The position numbers were made by a program, and so were the translations under genes. Below, piece after piece: positions 16,851 through 28,463 of a DNA stretch of 64,000 bases. The first letter of the stretch is position 1; every line of letters starts with the position of its first letter. Source of the stretch: Leucobacter luti (GTDB lineage Bacteria; Actinomycetota; Actinomycetes; Actinomycetales; Microbacteriaceae); NCBI RefSeq assembly GCF_019464495.1, contig NZ_CP080492.1, positions 2,294,001 to 2,358,000 on the forward strand. Direction: 5' to 3'. The notes beneath the pieces were generated by a model. The model had not been told where the DNA came from, made no database searches, and was given only the letters and a program-made list of their open reading frames with translations.

Positions 16851-17669
16851 ATGGTCGATCAAGATGTGAGCACGCGACGGCGGGCGAGCGAGGGAAGCAC
16901 GGACAGACCTCGGCTGCCGTTCGCCGCGAAAGTGATCGCTGGCGCCGCAGTGGTGTTGCTCGGAGGACACATGTTCCTCACCGCCGTGTACAACGCACCG
17001 TCGGAAGAGCTCAAGTACGGTGTGCTGCCGGGGGCCGTGGCGGATCGCTACATTCGCCCCTACCTCGTGCAGGATTACAAGATCTTCGCCCCCGATCCCG
17101 CAGATACGGATCGGCAGCTGTGGGTGCGGGCATGGGTGGAAGAGCCCGACGGTGAACGTGTGCGTACGGACTGGATCAATGCCTCCCATGTCGAGCTTTC
17201 CGAGGCCTATCGGAAGACGCTGCGAAAGCAGCTCTCAGTGGTGGGTGCCGAGCGACTGATGGCCGCGTACTCTGCGCTGGGCGATGCTCAGAAACAGGTC
17301 GCAGCGGAGAATCACCTCGACGGCAAGGAACTTTATGCGCTGAACGACGCGCTGCTTGCGGCCGATGATTCTAACGCGGCAGCCGTCAGCGAGTTCATCC
17401 GTGCCGACAACTACGTCACCTCCTACGCTACGCAGGTAGCGCACGCGATGTGGGGCGAAGAGGGCGAAATTGTTGGCGTCCAGGCGAGAGCCGTCTACGA
17501 TCCGGTGATTCGCTGGGCCGATCGCCGTGATCCGGACGCCCAGCGTCCACCGTCGCGGTATACCGACCTGGGGTGGGTGCCACCGATGGAGTGGCCAGGG
17601 CAGGATCGCGAAGCGTTCACACGCACCTTCCGCGCGTGGGCTGAGCAGGCAGGGGAGGGTCAATCATGA
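16851..17669 (+). CDS. DUF5819 family protein
   Basis: A 272-residue protein with one membrane helix near the N-terminus (AKVIAGAAVVLLGGHMFLTA) and the family pattern of DUF5819: a short segment ending Tyr-x-x-Pro, then RPYLVQDYKIFAPDP, and repeated W-V-R-A-W-type strands. AAGGGG before the ATG at 16851 supports the start. It overlaps the HTTM gene by four bases (ATGA), so the two are made together. The function is unknown, but this small-membrane-protein plus HTTM arrangement recalls SdpA-SdpB, which mature the SDP toxin in Bacillus. No SdpC-like toxin gene is visible nearby. Confidence 0.8.
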   Translation: MVDQDVSTRRRASEGSTDRPRLPFAAKVIAGAAVVLLGGHMFLTAVYNAPSEELKYGVLPGAVADRYIRPYLVQDYKIFAPDPADTDRQLWVRAWVEEPDGERVRTDWINASHVELSEAYRKTLRKQLSVVGAERLMAAYSALGDAQKQVAAENHLDGKELYALNDALLAADDSNAAAVSEFIRADNYVTSYATQVAHAMWGEEGEIVGVQARAVYDPVIRWADRRDPDAQRPPSRYTDLGWVPPMEWPGQDREAFTRTFRAWAEQAGEGQS

Positions 17670-18823
17670 GCACGGTCGGAGTAGTCGGAAACCCGGTCAC
17701 GCGCGTGTGGGAGCGATTCCTGCACTGGCTCCTCGACGCGCGGAAAGCGAGCTACGGTCTTGCGGTGATGCGAATCGGGTTCGGGGCGATGACAGTCACG
17801 ATCTTGGCGATGTACCTTCCCAACTTCTCTTATTCGTTCGGGCAAGGTTCGCGCTGGGGCGAGGCCCTGTTCCGCAACTCTGCAGTGAACGACTACGTGT
17901 GGCCGATCCCGCTGCTGTTCTCGCGAGACGATCCCGATCAGTTGCTGCTGGTGAAGATCCTTGTGCTGATGGGAGTGGCGGTCGTCTATGCGCTGGGGTG
18001 GCGGATGCGAATCGTCTCCCCGCTCTTCGTCATGTTGTGGCTCGGCTTTGCAGCCACGAATCCGGTGATTCTCAACACCGGGCACTACCAAACGTTTCGC
18101 ATTTTCCTGCTGTTCCTGCTGCTCGCCGACACGTCCAGGCGGTGGTCGCTCGATGCGCGGCGCAGAGCGCGGACAGGGGAGGAAGACCCGGCGCTCGGAT
18201 TTGGCGCGTGGCGCCTGCCACGCTGGGTCCCTATTCTGGCGAACAACCTCGCGGTAGTGCTTATCGGCTACCAGCTCTGCGTCATTTACGTGACGAGCGC
18301 GCTGTGGAAACTGCAGGGTACGACTTGGGTGTCCGGCGTCGCCTCGTATTACCCGCTGCAACTTGAGGAACTCACGATGTTCCCGTGGCTGAACCACCTC
18401 GCGTGGCAAATCACCCCCGCCGTCTACATTGCTTCCTGGCTGAGTGTCTACGGCCAGCTCTTGTTCCCGCTGTTTCTGCTGAATCGGTGGACACGAATCG
18501 GCGGCCTGATTCTGGTCACTGGGATGCACGCATCGATCGGGATTTTGCTCGCGCTACCGTGGTTCTCGCTCATGATGATCCTTGGCGACATGATCTTCAT
18601 TCGTGACCGGAGCTGGGAGAGTGCGATGGCGTGGGTGCGCCGTGCGCCGTGGAAAGCGCGCAGGGGGTCTCGCGCACCAGCGAATGCTGATGCCGGGGTG
18701 TCGGCCACGGCTGGGGCCGCGACTGCGATGCCGGCGGTGACGCCAGCTCCAGCGCCGCCTCTTCCGGAGCTGCCGCAGGAGATCGCTGAGGAGCGGGAAG
18801 CGCAACCCTCATCTCGCCCGTAG
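17666..18823 (+). CDS. HTTM-domain membrane protein
   Basis: A 385-residue multi-helix membrane protein of the HTTM group, related to vitamin-K-dependent gamma-carboxylase and SdpB. Visible features are ASYGLAVMRIGFGAMTVTIL, the motif NTGHYQTFRIFLLFLLLADT, and TSALWKLQGTTWVSGVASYY (the family W-K-x-x-G-x-x-W core). About eight hydrophobic helices occur, then a hydrophilic Ala/Pro-rich tail from about residue 325. Whether bacterial HTTM proteins are enzymes is largely unknown. Translation is coupled to the DUF5819 gene by an ATGA overlap. Confidence 0.85.
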   Translation: MSTVGVVGNPVTRVWERFLHWLLDARKASYGLAVMRIGFGAMTVTILAMYLPNFSYSFGQGSRWGEALFRNSAVNDYVWPIPLLFSRDDPDQLLLVKILVLMGVAVVYALGWRMRIVSPLFVMLWLGFAATNPVILNTGHYQTFRIFLLFLLLADTSRRWSLDARRRARTGEEDPALGFGAWRLPRWVPILANNLAVVLIGYQLCVIYVTSALWKLQGTTWVSGVASYYPLQLEELTMFPWLNHLAWQITPAVYIASWLSVYGQLLFPLFLLNRWTRIGGLILVTGMHASIGILLALPWFSLMMILGDMIFIRDRSWESAMAWVRRAPWKARRGSRAPANADAGVSATAGAATAMPAVTPAPAPPLPELPQEIAEEREAQPSSRP

Positions 18824-18877
18824 CTCACTGGCCGTGGCATACTCTCGATGAGAGTGCATTCGGGTGAGGGGGATCCT

Positions 18878-19711
18878 GTGAGCGGAGTCGTACGGGCGGA
18901 CGCTTCGGCGCTGACCGCTTCCGAGGTGATCCGGCGCAACGCAGTGACGGTGCGCGGGCCAGAGGGTGCGCCCGCGCTCGTGTTCGCTCACGGCTATGGC
19001 ACGAACCAGACCACCTGGGCCCGTGTTGCGGACGCGTTCGTCGCCGACCACCGGGTGATTCTGTTCGACTATGTGGGTTCTGGCGACTCCGATCTTGCTG
19101 CGTATGATGAACGCCGATATGACTCCTATGACGGGTATGCCACTGACCTGATCGAGGTCCTTGATGCAGTCGGCGCGGCGCAGGTCACGCTCGTCGCGCA
19201 CTCGGCGAGCGGCATGATTGGTGCGCTGGCTTCGCTCAGACGGCCAGAGCTCTTTGCGCGGATCGTGATGGTGTGCCCGTCTCCACGCTATGTTGATGAT
19301 GACGGATATGTCGGCGGGTTTAGTCGTGCAGACGTGCTGGGACTCATCGACGCGATTGACGCGAATCAACCCAGCTGGGCAGCGTCGTTGGCCCCCGCCG
19401 TCACCGCGCGTGATGATCGCCCAGAGGTCGCGGATCGTGTGCGGCAGCTGTTCGCCGCAACGCCGCAGCGAGTGGCGAAGCACTTTGCTCGGGTCGTGTT
19501 TCTGAGCGATGTGCGCACCCGGTTGCCGGAGATTGACGTGCCCTGCGTGATTTTGCAGTCGAGTGGAGACATCATATGTCCGCCACATATTGGCGCATAC
19601 TTGCGAGATCGCATCCCGAACGCGACGCTTGTTCTCCTGAATTCGTCTGGCCACTTCGTGCACCTCACTGAGCCAGAACTGATCATCGACCAGATCCGGG
19701 CGGCGTTGTGA
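18878..19711 (+). CDS. RsbQ-like alpha/beta hydrolase
   Basis: A 277-residue alpha/beta hydrolase of the RsbQ/KAI2/DAD2 type. The oxyanion region is VFAHGYGTNQTTW (RsbQ has FAHGFGCDQNMW). The nucleophile elbow is VAHSASGMIG with Ser109, the acid lies in QSSGDIICPP and the histidine in SSGHFVHL. In Bacillus, RsbQ supplies an unknown small molecule or complex to the PAS domain of the phosphatase RsbP. Here the next gene, overlapping by GTGA, also begins with a PAS-like domain but ends in GGDEF. A GAGGGGG site fixes the GTG at 18878 as start; an in-frame ATG lies at 18848 without a binding site. Confidence 0.85.
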   Translation: MSGVVRADASALTASEVIRRNAVTVRGPEGAPALVFAHGYGTNQTTWARVADAFVADHRVILFDYVGSGDSDLAAYDERRYDSYDGYATDLIEVLDAVGAAQVTLVAHSASGMIGALASLRRPELFARIVMVCPSPRYVDDDGYVGGFSRADVLGLIDAIDANQPSWAASLAPAVTARDDRPEVADRVRQLFAATPQRVAKHFARVVFLSDVRTRLPEIDVPCVILQSSGDIICPPHIGAYLRDRIPNATLVLLNSSGHFVHLTEPELIIDQIRAAL

Positions 19712-21198
19712 TCGCTGGCCACGCAGCGGCCGAACACGTGCGGCTCCTTGAACACAGCCCTGCCGCGCTTCTCGCAGTGGATCTGAACGGCGCGATTCTG
19801 GCGCACAATCGTGCGCTCCGCACCTGGCTCAGGATCTCAGAAGACGCCCCTGACCTTGGCGGGCGCAACCTCATTGAATGGTTGACCCCGAGTGCGCGGC
19901 TGCTCTATGAGACTCGGATCATGCCGCAGCTTTTCGCGACCGGGCACGCACGCGAAGTGGTCCTGGACCTCCGCGATGCCGCAGGAGTCGAGCGCCCGGT
20001 GCTCTGCAATGCCGAGTTGCACCGCGACGCTGCAGGGTCGCACAGTGTGTACATTGCGGCGCTCGACGTGAGTGGCCGGATCTCGTTCGAGCGCGATCTC
20101 GTCACGGCGAGACGTGCGGCTGATGAAGCCCATGAGCGGCTCGCACTGCTTCAGGAAGCAACGAGCGCGCTCGCCGTTGCGCGCGGCATCAGCGACCTTG
20201 CGGAGGCGCTGGTGGTTGGTGCGAGCCGTGCCACGCATGCGGCGTGGACCGCGGTCCGGATCGTGGCGGAGCCGAAGAGCGAGGATCAAGTGGCCGCCCA
20301 TCTGGGCGGCAGCGTCCCCCTCCGTGACCGGGCCACTACTCATTCTGAACGGCGAATCGAAACGTGGGGAGAGCTGCCGGCAGGGTGGGCCCTGGGCGGT
20401 GGCTTCGCGTCGCGGGCGACACAGGTGGTGTGCCGCACTCCGGCTGAGATTCGCAGTGCGCTGCCCGAGATGGCAGCGGAGCTCGGCGCCAACGGGGTGG
20501 AAGCCGTGCTGCTCACCCCCATTGTGCGCGGGCCTGGGGTCGATGATCAGGTGTTGGGAGAGATCATCTGTGGATTTCGGCGCTCGCGCGCGCTCGAGGC
20601 TGATGACCTCGAGATCGTGCACGCGCTCGGGCTGCAAGCTGAGCGCGTGATCGAGCATCTGCAACTGCAGGAGCAGCTTCGGCACCGGGCGCTGCACGAC
20701 GGATTGACCGGGCTTCCGAACCGCGTGCTCTTTGCTGAACGGCTGAGCCAGTTGCTTGCGACCGCCGCGCGAACAGGCGAGGCGTGCGCGGTCTTGTTCA
20801 TCGATCTTGACGGATTTAAGGCAATCAATGATGGAGCAGGTCACAGCGTGGGTGACGAGGTCTTGCGCCTCGTCGCTGCGCGGATCCGGTCCAGTTGCCG
20901 TGCAGGAGATACGGTGAGCCGGCTGGGAGGCGATGAGTTTGTTGTGGCGGTGAGCAACGCGTCTCGAGACGCAGTCACCGCGTTGGCGGAGCGCATCCGA
21001 GCGGCGGTGGGTGCCCCGATTGACGACGTTGCGGATGGCGCGAGCCTCTCAACGAGCGTGGGCGTTGTGCGGTGGGATCCCGCGGATCACGTCGGGCACC
21101 CTACGGCGGACGGGATCATGAACGCTGCAGACGCCGCAATGTACGCCGCGAAGTACGGTGGCAAGAATGCGGTCGTGGTGCGGGAATGGGGCGAGTGA
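19708..21198 (+). CDS. PAS-GAF-GGDEF diguanylate cyclase
   Basis: A 496-residue soluble cyclase that would make cyclic di-GMP from GTP. Domains: PAS-like at about 8-125 (LLEHSPAALLAVDLNGAILA), a short coiled linker (RRAADEAHERLALLQEATSA), GAF-like at about 150-310, and GGDEF at about 330-490. The catalytic motif is intact (RLGGDEF, residues 407-411). The product-inhibition I-site RAGD sits five residues upstream (398-401). Start and end of the GGDEF domain look normal (DGLTGLPNRVLF; DAAMYAAKYGGKN). The start GTG overlaps the stop of the RsbQ-like gene, so the hydrolase is the likely upstream sensor. Confidence 0.9.
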   Translation: MIAGHAAAEHVRLLEHSPAALLAVDLNGAILAHNRALRTWLRISEDAPDLGGRNLIEWLTPSARLLYETRIMPQLFATGHAREVVLDLRDAAGVERPVLCNAELHRDAAGSHSVYIAALDVSGRISFERDLVTARRAADEAHERLALLQEATSALAVARGISDLAEALVVGASRATHAAWTAVRIVAEPKSEDQVAAHLGGSVPLRDRATTHSERRIETWGELPAGWALGGGFASRATQVVCRTPAEIRSALPEMAAELGANGVEAVLLTPIVRGPGVDDQVLGEIICGFRRSRALEADDLEIVHALGLQAERVIEHLQLQEQLRHRALHDGLTGLPNRVLFAERLSQLLATAARTGEACAVLFIDLDGFKAINDGAGHSVGDEVLRLVAARIRSSCRAGDTVSRLGGDEFVVAVSNASRDAVTALAERIRAAVGAPIDDVADGASLSTSVGVVRWDPADHVGHPTADGIMNAADAAMYAAKYGGKNAVVVREWGE

Positions 21199-21432
21199 CA
21201 CCCGTGCCGCGGACACAAGACCAGCTCCGGGTGAGGAAAGTGCTGCTGGCTCTGCCAACCTGGCCTGGAACCGCGTAGTCTGCAACGGTGCGCACACGCT
21301 CGTGCCGGCAGTCGATGTGGCTGCCGGACATGATGCACTGTGCAACTGTTTGTTGATCGCTCAGCACGCTGGAACACGACACTGGAGTCCTGAGCACACC
21401 ACTGAATACTCGCAGCCCGAAAAGGAACACTC

Positions 21433-22842
21433 ATGAGTAGCTTTTCCACCGGCCCGATGCCGGGTACCGCTGGTGCCGCGCGCATGCACGAGGTCACTGA
21501 AGAAAACGTGCATCTGATAGACCGTGTGATCGATTTCTCGCGCCGCCGATTGCTCGCGTCAGAGATCCCCCTCGACAAGCCGATGTCCGAGAAGGAACTG
21601 TCGCGGTTGGTCAACGAGCAGATCTCAGAAGACGGTATGGGGGCCGACCGTGCGCTGTCGGTCTTTGAGCATATCCTCTCCCCGGCGTGCATCTCCACGG
21701 ACCACCCGCAGTACCTCGCGTTCATCCCGTCAGCGCCGACGAAAGCCGCGCAGGCCTTCGACATGGCGGTGTCGGCGACTGCGCTCTACGGCGGCTCGTG
21801 GATGGAAGGCTCCGGCGTGGTGCATGCCGAGAATGAGACGCTCCGGTGGCTCGCCGGGGAATTCGGTTTGCCGGAGTCCGCGGGTGGCGTCTTCGTGCAG
21901 GGTGGCACCACAGGCAACCTTTCCGCACTGGTTGCGGCGCGTGACGATGCCAAGCGGAAACGGAGCGCTGCAGGGAAGTCTCGGCCCGAGGAATGGATCG
22001 TGGTCTGCAGCGAGGAAGCACACTCCTCGATCGCTTCAGCTGCGGCCGTGATGGACGTCACCGTCGTCACCGTGCCGACGGGTGACGACGGTGTGCTGCA
22101 CGGGGACCATGTGCGGCCTGCCCTCGAAGAACACGGCGATGCCGTGTTTGCCGTGGTCGCGACCGCCGGATCTACGAACTTTGGGCTGGTCGATGATCTG
22201 CGATCCGTTGCGGACCTGAAACGAGAGTACGATTTTTGGTTCCACGTCGACGGTGCGTACGGGCTTGCGGCGATCCTGTCGCCACTCGCCCGCGCTCGAT
22301 TCGATGGCGTCGCTGAGGCGGACTCGGTGATCGTTGATCCGCACAAGTGGCTGTACACGCCGTTCGACTCGTGCGCGCTGCTCTATCGCGATCCTGAGAC
22401 CGGACGCCGTGCGCACACCCAGCACGCCGCGTATCTCGACACCTTGAACGAGGCCCCGGAGTGGAACCCTTCGGACTATGCGATTCAGCTCACTCGCCGG
22501 GCGCGCGGCTTGCCGCTGTGGTTTTCACTGAGCACCTATGGTGCGGGTGCCTACCGCGCGGCGATCTCGCACGCGCTCACTGTAGCGCACGAGGTGGCCG
22601 ACGAGATTCGGAGCCGGCCGGAGCTGCGTTTGGTGCGCGATCCGCAACTGTCCGTTGTCGTGTTTGAGCGGATCGGGTGGGAAGCCGCGGACTACGCGTC
22701 GTGGTCAGAGAAGCTGCTCGATGCCCAGACCGCATTTGTGACCCCGAGCTCGCATCACGGTGTCACGAACCTGCGGTTCGCTGTGCTCAACCCTCGCACC
22801 ACGCTCGCGCAGCTGACGGTGCTGCTGGACACGCTGCGTTAG
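21433..22842 (+). CDS. PLP-dependent decarboxylase (group II, aromatic/glutamate-like)
   Basis: A 469-residue group II pyridoxal-phosphate amino acid decarboxylase. The PLP lysine is Lys305 in VDPHKWLYTPFD. Other family marks are FVQGGTTGNLSALVAARDDA, the His in SEEAHSSIASAAAVMDV that stacks on PLP, and FHVDGAYG with the Asp that binds the PLP nitrogen. The substrate class cannot be fixed; aromatic amino acids or glutamate/aspartate are possible. The start at 21433 is an ATG behind AAAGGAAC. It is a single gene, convergent with the antiporter, and clearly different from the GadB at the right end of the window. Confidence 0.87.
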   Translation: MSSFSTGPMPGTAGAARMHEVTEENVHLIDRVIDFSRRRLLASEIPLDKPMSEKELSRLVNEQISEDGMGADRALSVFEHILSPACISTDHPQYLAFIPSAPTKAAQAFDMAVSATALYGGSWMEGSGVVHAENETLRWLAGEFGLPESAGGVFVQGGTTGNLSALVAARDDAKRKRSAAGKSRPEEWIVVCSEEAHSSIASAAAVMDVTVVTVPTGDDGVLHGDHVRPALEEHGDAVFAVVATAGSTNFGLVDDLRSVADLKREYDFWFHVDGAYGLAAILSPLARARFDGVAEADSVIVDPHKWLYTPFDSCALLYRDPETGRRAHTQHAAYLDTLNEAPEWNPSDYAIQLTRRARGLPLWFSLSTYGAGAYRAAISHALTVAHEVADEIRSRPELRLVRDPQLSVVVFERIGWEAADYASWSEKLLDAQTAFVTPSSHHGVTNLRFAVLNPRTTLAQLTVLLDTLR

Positions 22843-22857
22843 CGGGCCGTTCGCGGA

Positions 22858-24642
22858 CTAGTGCCCCTCGGCCTCGCCACGCATTTCAAGCGCGACCTGT
22901 TCGGCGTCGAGCGTGGCGAGGGCATGCGAGAGCGTTGCGGAGCTAAACCTCGCTTCTTTGCGCAACGCGAGGAGGAGCTCACGCTGCGCAAGCAGGATGT
23001 TCAGGCGCAGGGAGCGACGATTGATACGTTCCTGGCGTTCGGCAGCTCCTGCGCTGAGAGCACCGAGAAGTTCAACGGCCTCATGATCCGCGAGATCGGC
23101 GGCCGGGTCGTGGCCCTCCTGGGACGGGTGTGGATCGTGGTTCAGGGGCTTCTCGGGCAGTGGCTTCTCATGAGATGTCCCCGCTGCTGAGGCCCCCTGG
23201 TCCCTGGCCACCTCGAGCAAAAGCTCCATGAGTTCCGCCCGCTCTGCGGCGTTTTCTTCGGGGTCTGGTGCCGCGGGGCGCACCACTCGCACCAGCCACG
23301 GCAGGGTGCCGCCCTGAATGAGTAGGGACGAGCCAGCGACGAGGAACGCCACCAAGATCAGCAGTGATCGACTGGGAGTCTCGGCGGGGAGCGTTTGTGC
23401 GGCTGCGAGCGTCACCACGCCACGCATTCCTGCCCAAGCAACCACTGTCCCCTCACGCCAGCCCAGCGGCTTCTTCGAGAAGTAATCGATGTCTGCTGAC
23501 TTGCGCTGCACTCGGCCGCGCAGTTGCGAGAGCCGCTTGGCAGGAACGGTGCGGGAGTGTCCATCGCGTTCGAGCTTGATGTCCTGGTCTCCGGCGTGGT
23601 CGAGCTTCGATTGCAGTTTGTCGAGTGTGGGTTTGATCCGCTCCCCGCGCTTTTGTGTGCGTCCGATAGAGGCGATCAGGGGCGCAACATAGAGCGCGCG
23701 CAGCAGCGTCACGACTCCGAGTCCGATGGCTGCGAGCCCGACTGCGGTCCAGACGCCAGCACCGTCCCGTTGTACGTCGTTGATGATTTTCGAGAGCTCC
23801 AGCCCCATCACGAGGAAGACGGTGCTCTCGAGGAGGAGTTCGACCGTGCGCCAGTTTTGCTCATCGGAGAGCCGGTGCTGAGGTTTCAGGAACCGGACGG
23901 ATCCCATCCCGGTGACGAGTCCGGCCACCACTGCGGCGACGAGTCCGGAGCCGCCGAGCGCCTCAGCGGGGAGCGAGGCCAGAAAGGGGACCGTGAAGGA
24001 GATCACGGTGTTGACCGTTGCGTCCTGGACACGCTTGCGCACGAACAGATTGACGATTCCGATGAGGAAGCCGATCGCGGCCGCGATCAGGACAGCCCAG
24101 ACGAAGTCACCCAGCACACCCCAGAGTGATACTGAGGCGGCTGAAGCCGCGATTGCGGAGCGTAGGAGCACGAGCGCGGTGGCGTCGTTGAGGAGGCTTT
24201 CCCCCTCGAGCACGGTGACGATCCGTGGTGAGACCCCCACACGCTTGACAATTGTTGTCGCGACAGCATCAGTGGGGCTCAGAATCGCCCCGAGAGCGAT
24301 CCCGCCGGCGAGGCCGAGGCCCGGAATCAGCCAGGAGAAGAGAGCGCCGAGGACAACGGCACTGATGACGACGAGCACCACCGAGAGGCCGCTGATCGTC
24401 TTGAACTCGCGTCGGAAATCGACGGTGGGCATCGATACGGACGCCGAGTAGAGCAGCGGCGGCAAGATGCCCGCGAGGATCCACTCCGGATCGATCTCGA
24501 ACTCAGCGACGAAGGGGAGAAAACTGATGACGATACCCACGAGCACGAGCAGCAGCGGCGCAGGGATCCGGAGCTTCGGGGCGATGAGACTCGCGCCTGC
24601 GATGCCCAGCATTCCCAGCACCCCAATGATCAGTAGTTCCAC
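22858..24642 (-). CDS. Na+/H+ antiporter, CPA1 (NhaP) family
   Basis: A 594-residue cation/proton antiporter. Twelve or so hydrophobic helices lie in the first 450 residues. The CPA1 ion-site motifs are visible: ALGAILSPTDAVATTIVKRV and LEGESLLNDATALVLL (Asp pair), then AWAGMRGVVTLAAAQTLP (Arg-containing re-entrant helix). The cytoplasmic part contains a charged loop (KLQSKLDHAGDQDIKLERDG) and a C-terminal domain of about 140 residues rich in Glu/Leu that may form a coiled coil. The likely role is pH and sodium homeostasis. It ends 16 bases from the convergent decarboxylase. Confidence 0.9.
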   Translation of the reverse strand: MELLIIGVLGMLGIAGASLIAPKLRIPAPLLLVLVGIVISFLPFVAEFEIDPEWILAGILPPLLYSASVSMPTVDFRREFKTISGLSVVLVVISAVVLGALFSWLIPGLGLAGGIALGAILSPTDAVATTIVKRVGVSPRIVTVLEGESLLNDATALVLLRSAIAASAASVSLWGVLGDFVWAVLIAAAIGFLIGIVNLFVRKRVQDATVNTVISFTVPFLASLPAEALGGSGLVAAVVAGLVTGMGSVRFLKPQHRLSDEQNWRTVELLLESTVFLVMGLELSKIINDVQRDGAGVWTAVGLAAIGLGVVTLLRALYVAPLIASIGRTQKRGERIKPTLDKLQSKLDHAGDQDIKLERDGHSRTVPAKRLSQLRGRVQRKSADIDYFSKKPLGWREGTVVAWAGMRGVVTLAAAQTLPAETPSRSLLILVAFLVAGSSLLIQGGTLPWLVRVVRPAAPDPEENAAERAELMELLLEVARDQGASAAGTSHEKPLPEKPLNHDPHPSQEGHDPAADLADHEAVELLGALSAGAAERQERINRRSLRLNILLAQRELLLALRKEARFSSATLSHALATLDAEQVALEMRGEAEGH

Positions 24643-24768
24643 TGGTGCGCTCCTTGCCGCGGGGTGACCCGCTCATTCAGTTTCGCGGGGCGACGCGCGG
24701 TCGCCTCGCGAGAGTTCTCCTGAACAGAGCCTACTGAGTGGGTGGGCACAGGGAGCGATTTTGCAGCT

Positions 24769-25539
24769 TCACACCCACCAGGGAAGGGTGGCCCATGGGC
24801 CGCCTCTGGCGGGGTCGAGCGCCGATTCCATGGAGCTGACCGCCTCGGCGGCAAAGTGAACATGGTGTGCCGCGGCTGCCCCATCGCTCCAGTGCATTGC
24901 GCGGCCGAGTGCGTAACTGCACCCAAACTGCTGCCAGGAGCCGAACTCGGTGCGTGCGATCTCGTTCACCTGTTCGACAAGCTCCAGTGCTTCATCCGGT
25001 GAGATGAGACCGAGGCCAACACCCCAGATCGGAATCGCCGCTGCCTGGCCGAGTGCATACCCGTCGAAGCTGGTCACTGTCGCTTGGGTGGGGTACAGGA
25101 CGCTGTCTGCGTGTCCGAAGCTGCGCTCAAAGTAGGCCACCGATCGCACGAAGTCGAGTTCATCACCGAGCCCCGTACCTCCGGATTGTGCGATGAGTGA
25201 GAGCCATTCGGCAGTGCACGGACGCTGTCCGCCGTTGGCCCGCGCCGCTCGGTCACGCAGCGCGAGGAGCTGTTGCCAGTGCTCACGGCGTCGACGCTGC
25301 GTGCTGAGCCAGGTCACCACCTGCGCGAGATCTGCGCGAGAGTGGAACCCCCACCATTCACGGATTGCGGTGGCTTGTTCCTCGCTCATGGCGGCGGCGG
25401 TGGGATCGTTCCATGGCTGCGCCGATCTGCTGAGCTGCTGGAGTCCGAGTGCCAACAGATTCGCGTCGCGAGTGCCGATCGGGAAATCGATGTGGGTGTG
25501 GTGTGCGCAGTTATCTGAGGGGAGGGAAGTGTTGAGCAC
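24769..25539 (-). CDS. DUF1266-like protein
   Basis: A 256-residue soluble protein. WWGFHSRADLAQVVTWL early, YALGQAAAIPIWGVGLGLIS in the middle and FGSWQQFGCSYALGRAMHW near the end match the spaced Trp-Gly and Ala-Arg pattern of DUF1266 proteins, whose function is unknown. The GTG at 25539 is chosen because the preceding leader lacks similarity; the ATG in MSEEQATAIREWW is a shorter option. It has no obvious operon partner. Confidence 0.65.
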   Translation of the reverse strand: MLNTSLPSDNCAHHTHIDFPIGTRDANLLALGLQQLSRSAQPWNDPTAAAMSEEQATAIREWWGFHSRADLAQVVTWLSTQRRRREHWQQLLALRDRAARANGGQRPCTAEWLSLIAQSGGTGLGDELDFVRSVAYFERSFGHADSVLYPTQATVTSFDGYALGQAAAIPIWGVGLGLISPDEALELVEQVNEIARTEFGSWQQFGCSYALGRAMHWSDGAAAAHHVHFAAEAVSSMESALDPARGGPWATLPWWV

Positions 25540-25766
25540 TGACTTCTTCTTGCGTGTGGACGGAACTGCGCGCGGGGAGGGGCGCACGCAGGGGCTGGCT
25601 CGCCTATTCTCCAGCCGCCGCACACGATGGGAGCGCATTCGGCTCGGAAACGGGTAGCGCAATGCGATTCCTCAGGGAGGATCGGTGCCGGCTGAGTGCT
25701 GTTGCGCTCTCGGCTAGGGGCGCTACTCAGCGCTGCGCTGGGGAGTTGTCCCCCGCTCGTCTTCCG

Positions 25767-28376
<2,610 letters not shown>

Positions 28377-28413
28377 TGAAATGCTTTCTTGAGTGAGGGA
28401 CCGGACTGCGGTG

Positions 28414-28443
28414 CACTCTATTGTAAGAGTGTTCAATAGTGTG
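28414..28443. promoter_or_regulatory. Candidate TetR operator between tetR and the NCS1 permease
   Basis: CACTCTATTG and CAATAGTGTG form an inverted repeat (9 of 10 pairs) around a 10-base spacer. A second small palindrome TTGATCTCTTATCAA follows at 28444-28458, just before the TetR start. Position and AT-richness fit a shared operator for both divergent genes. Confidence 0.6.
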
Positions 28444-28463
28444 TTGATCTCTTATCAAATAGA

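Noticed and set aside
14001..17189. Very long minus-strand open frames (over 1000 and 870 codons) opposite the repeat array
   Set aside because: They exist only because the 12-base period removes stop codons in every frame. They give monotonous GSVPGS or RISTRV strings, have no start signals, and lie opposite a convincing signal-peptide-to-LAVTG protein.
16851..18823. Complete SDP-type toxin operon
   Set aside because: No SdpC-like secreted precursor or immunity gene is visible beside the pair.
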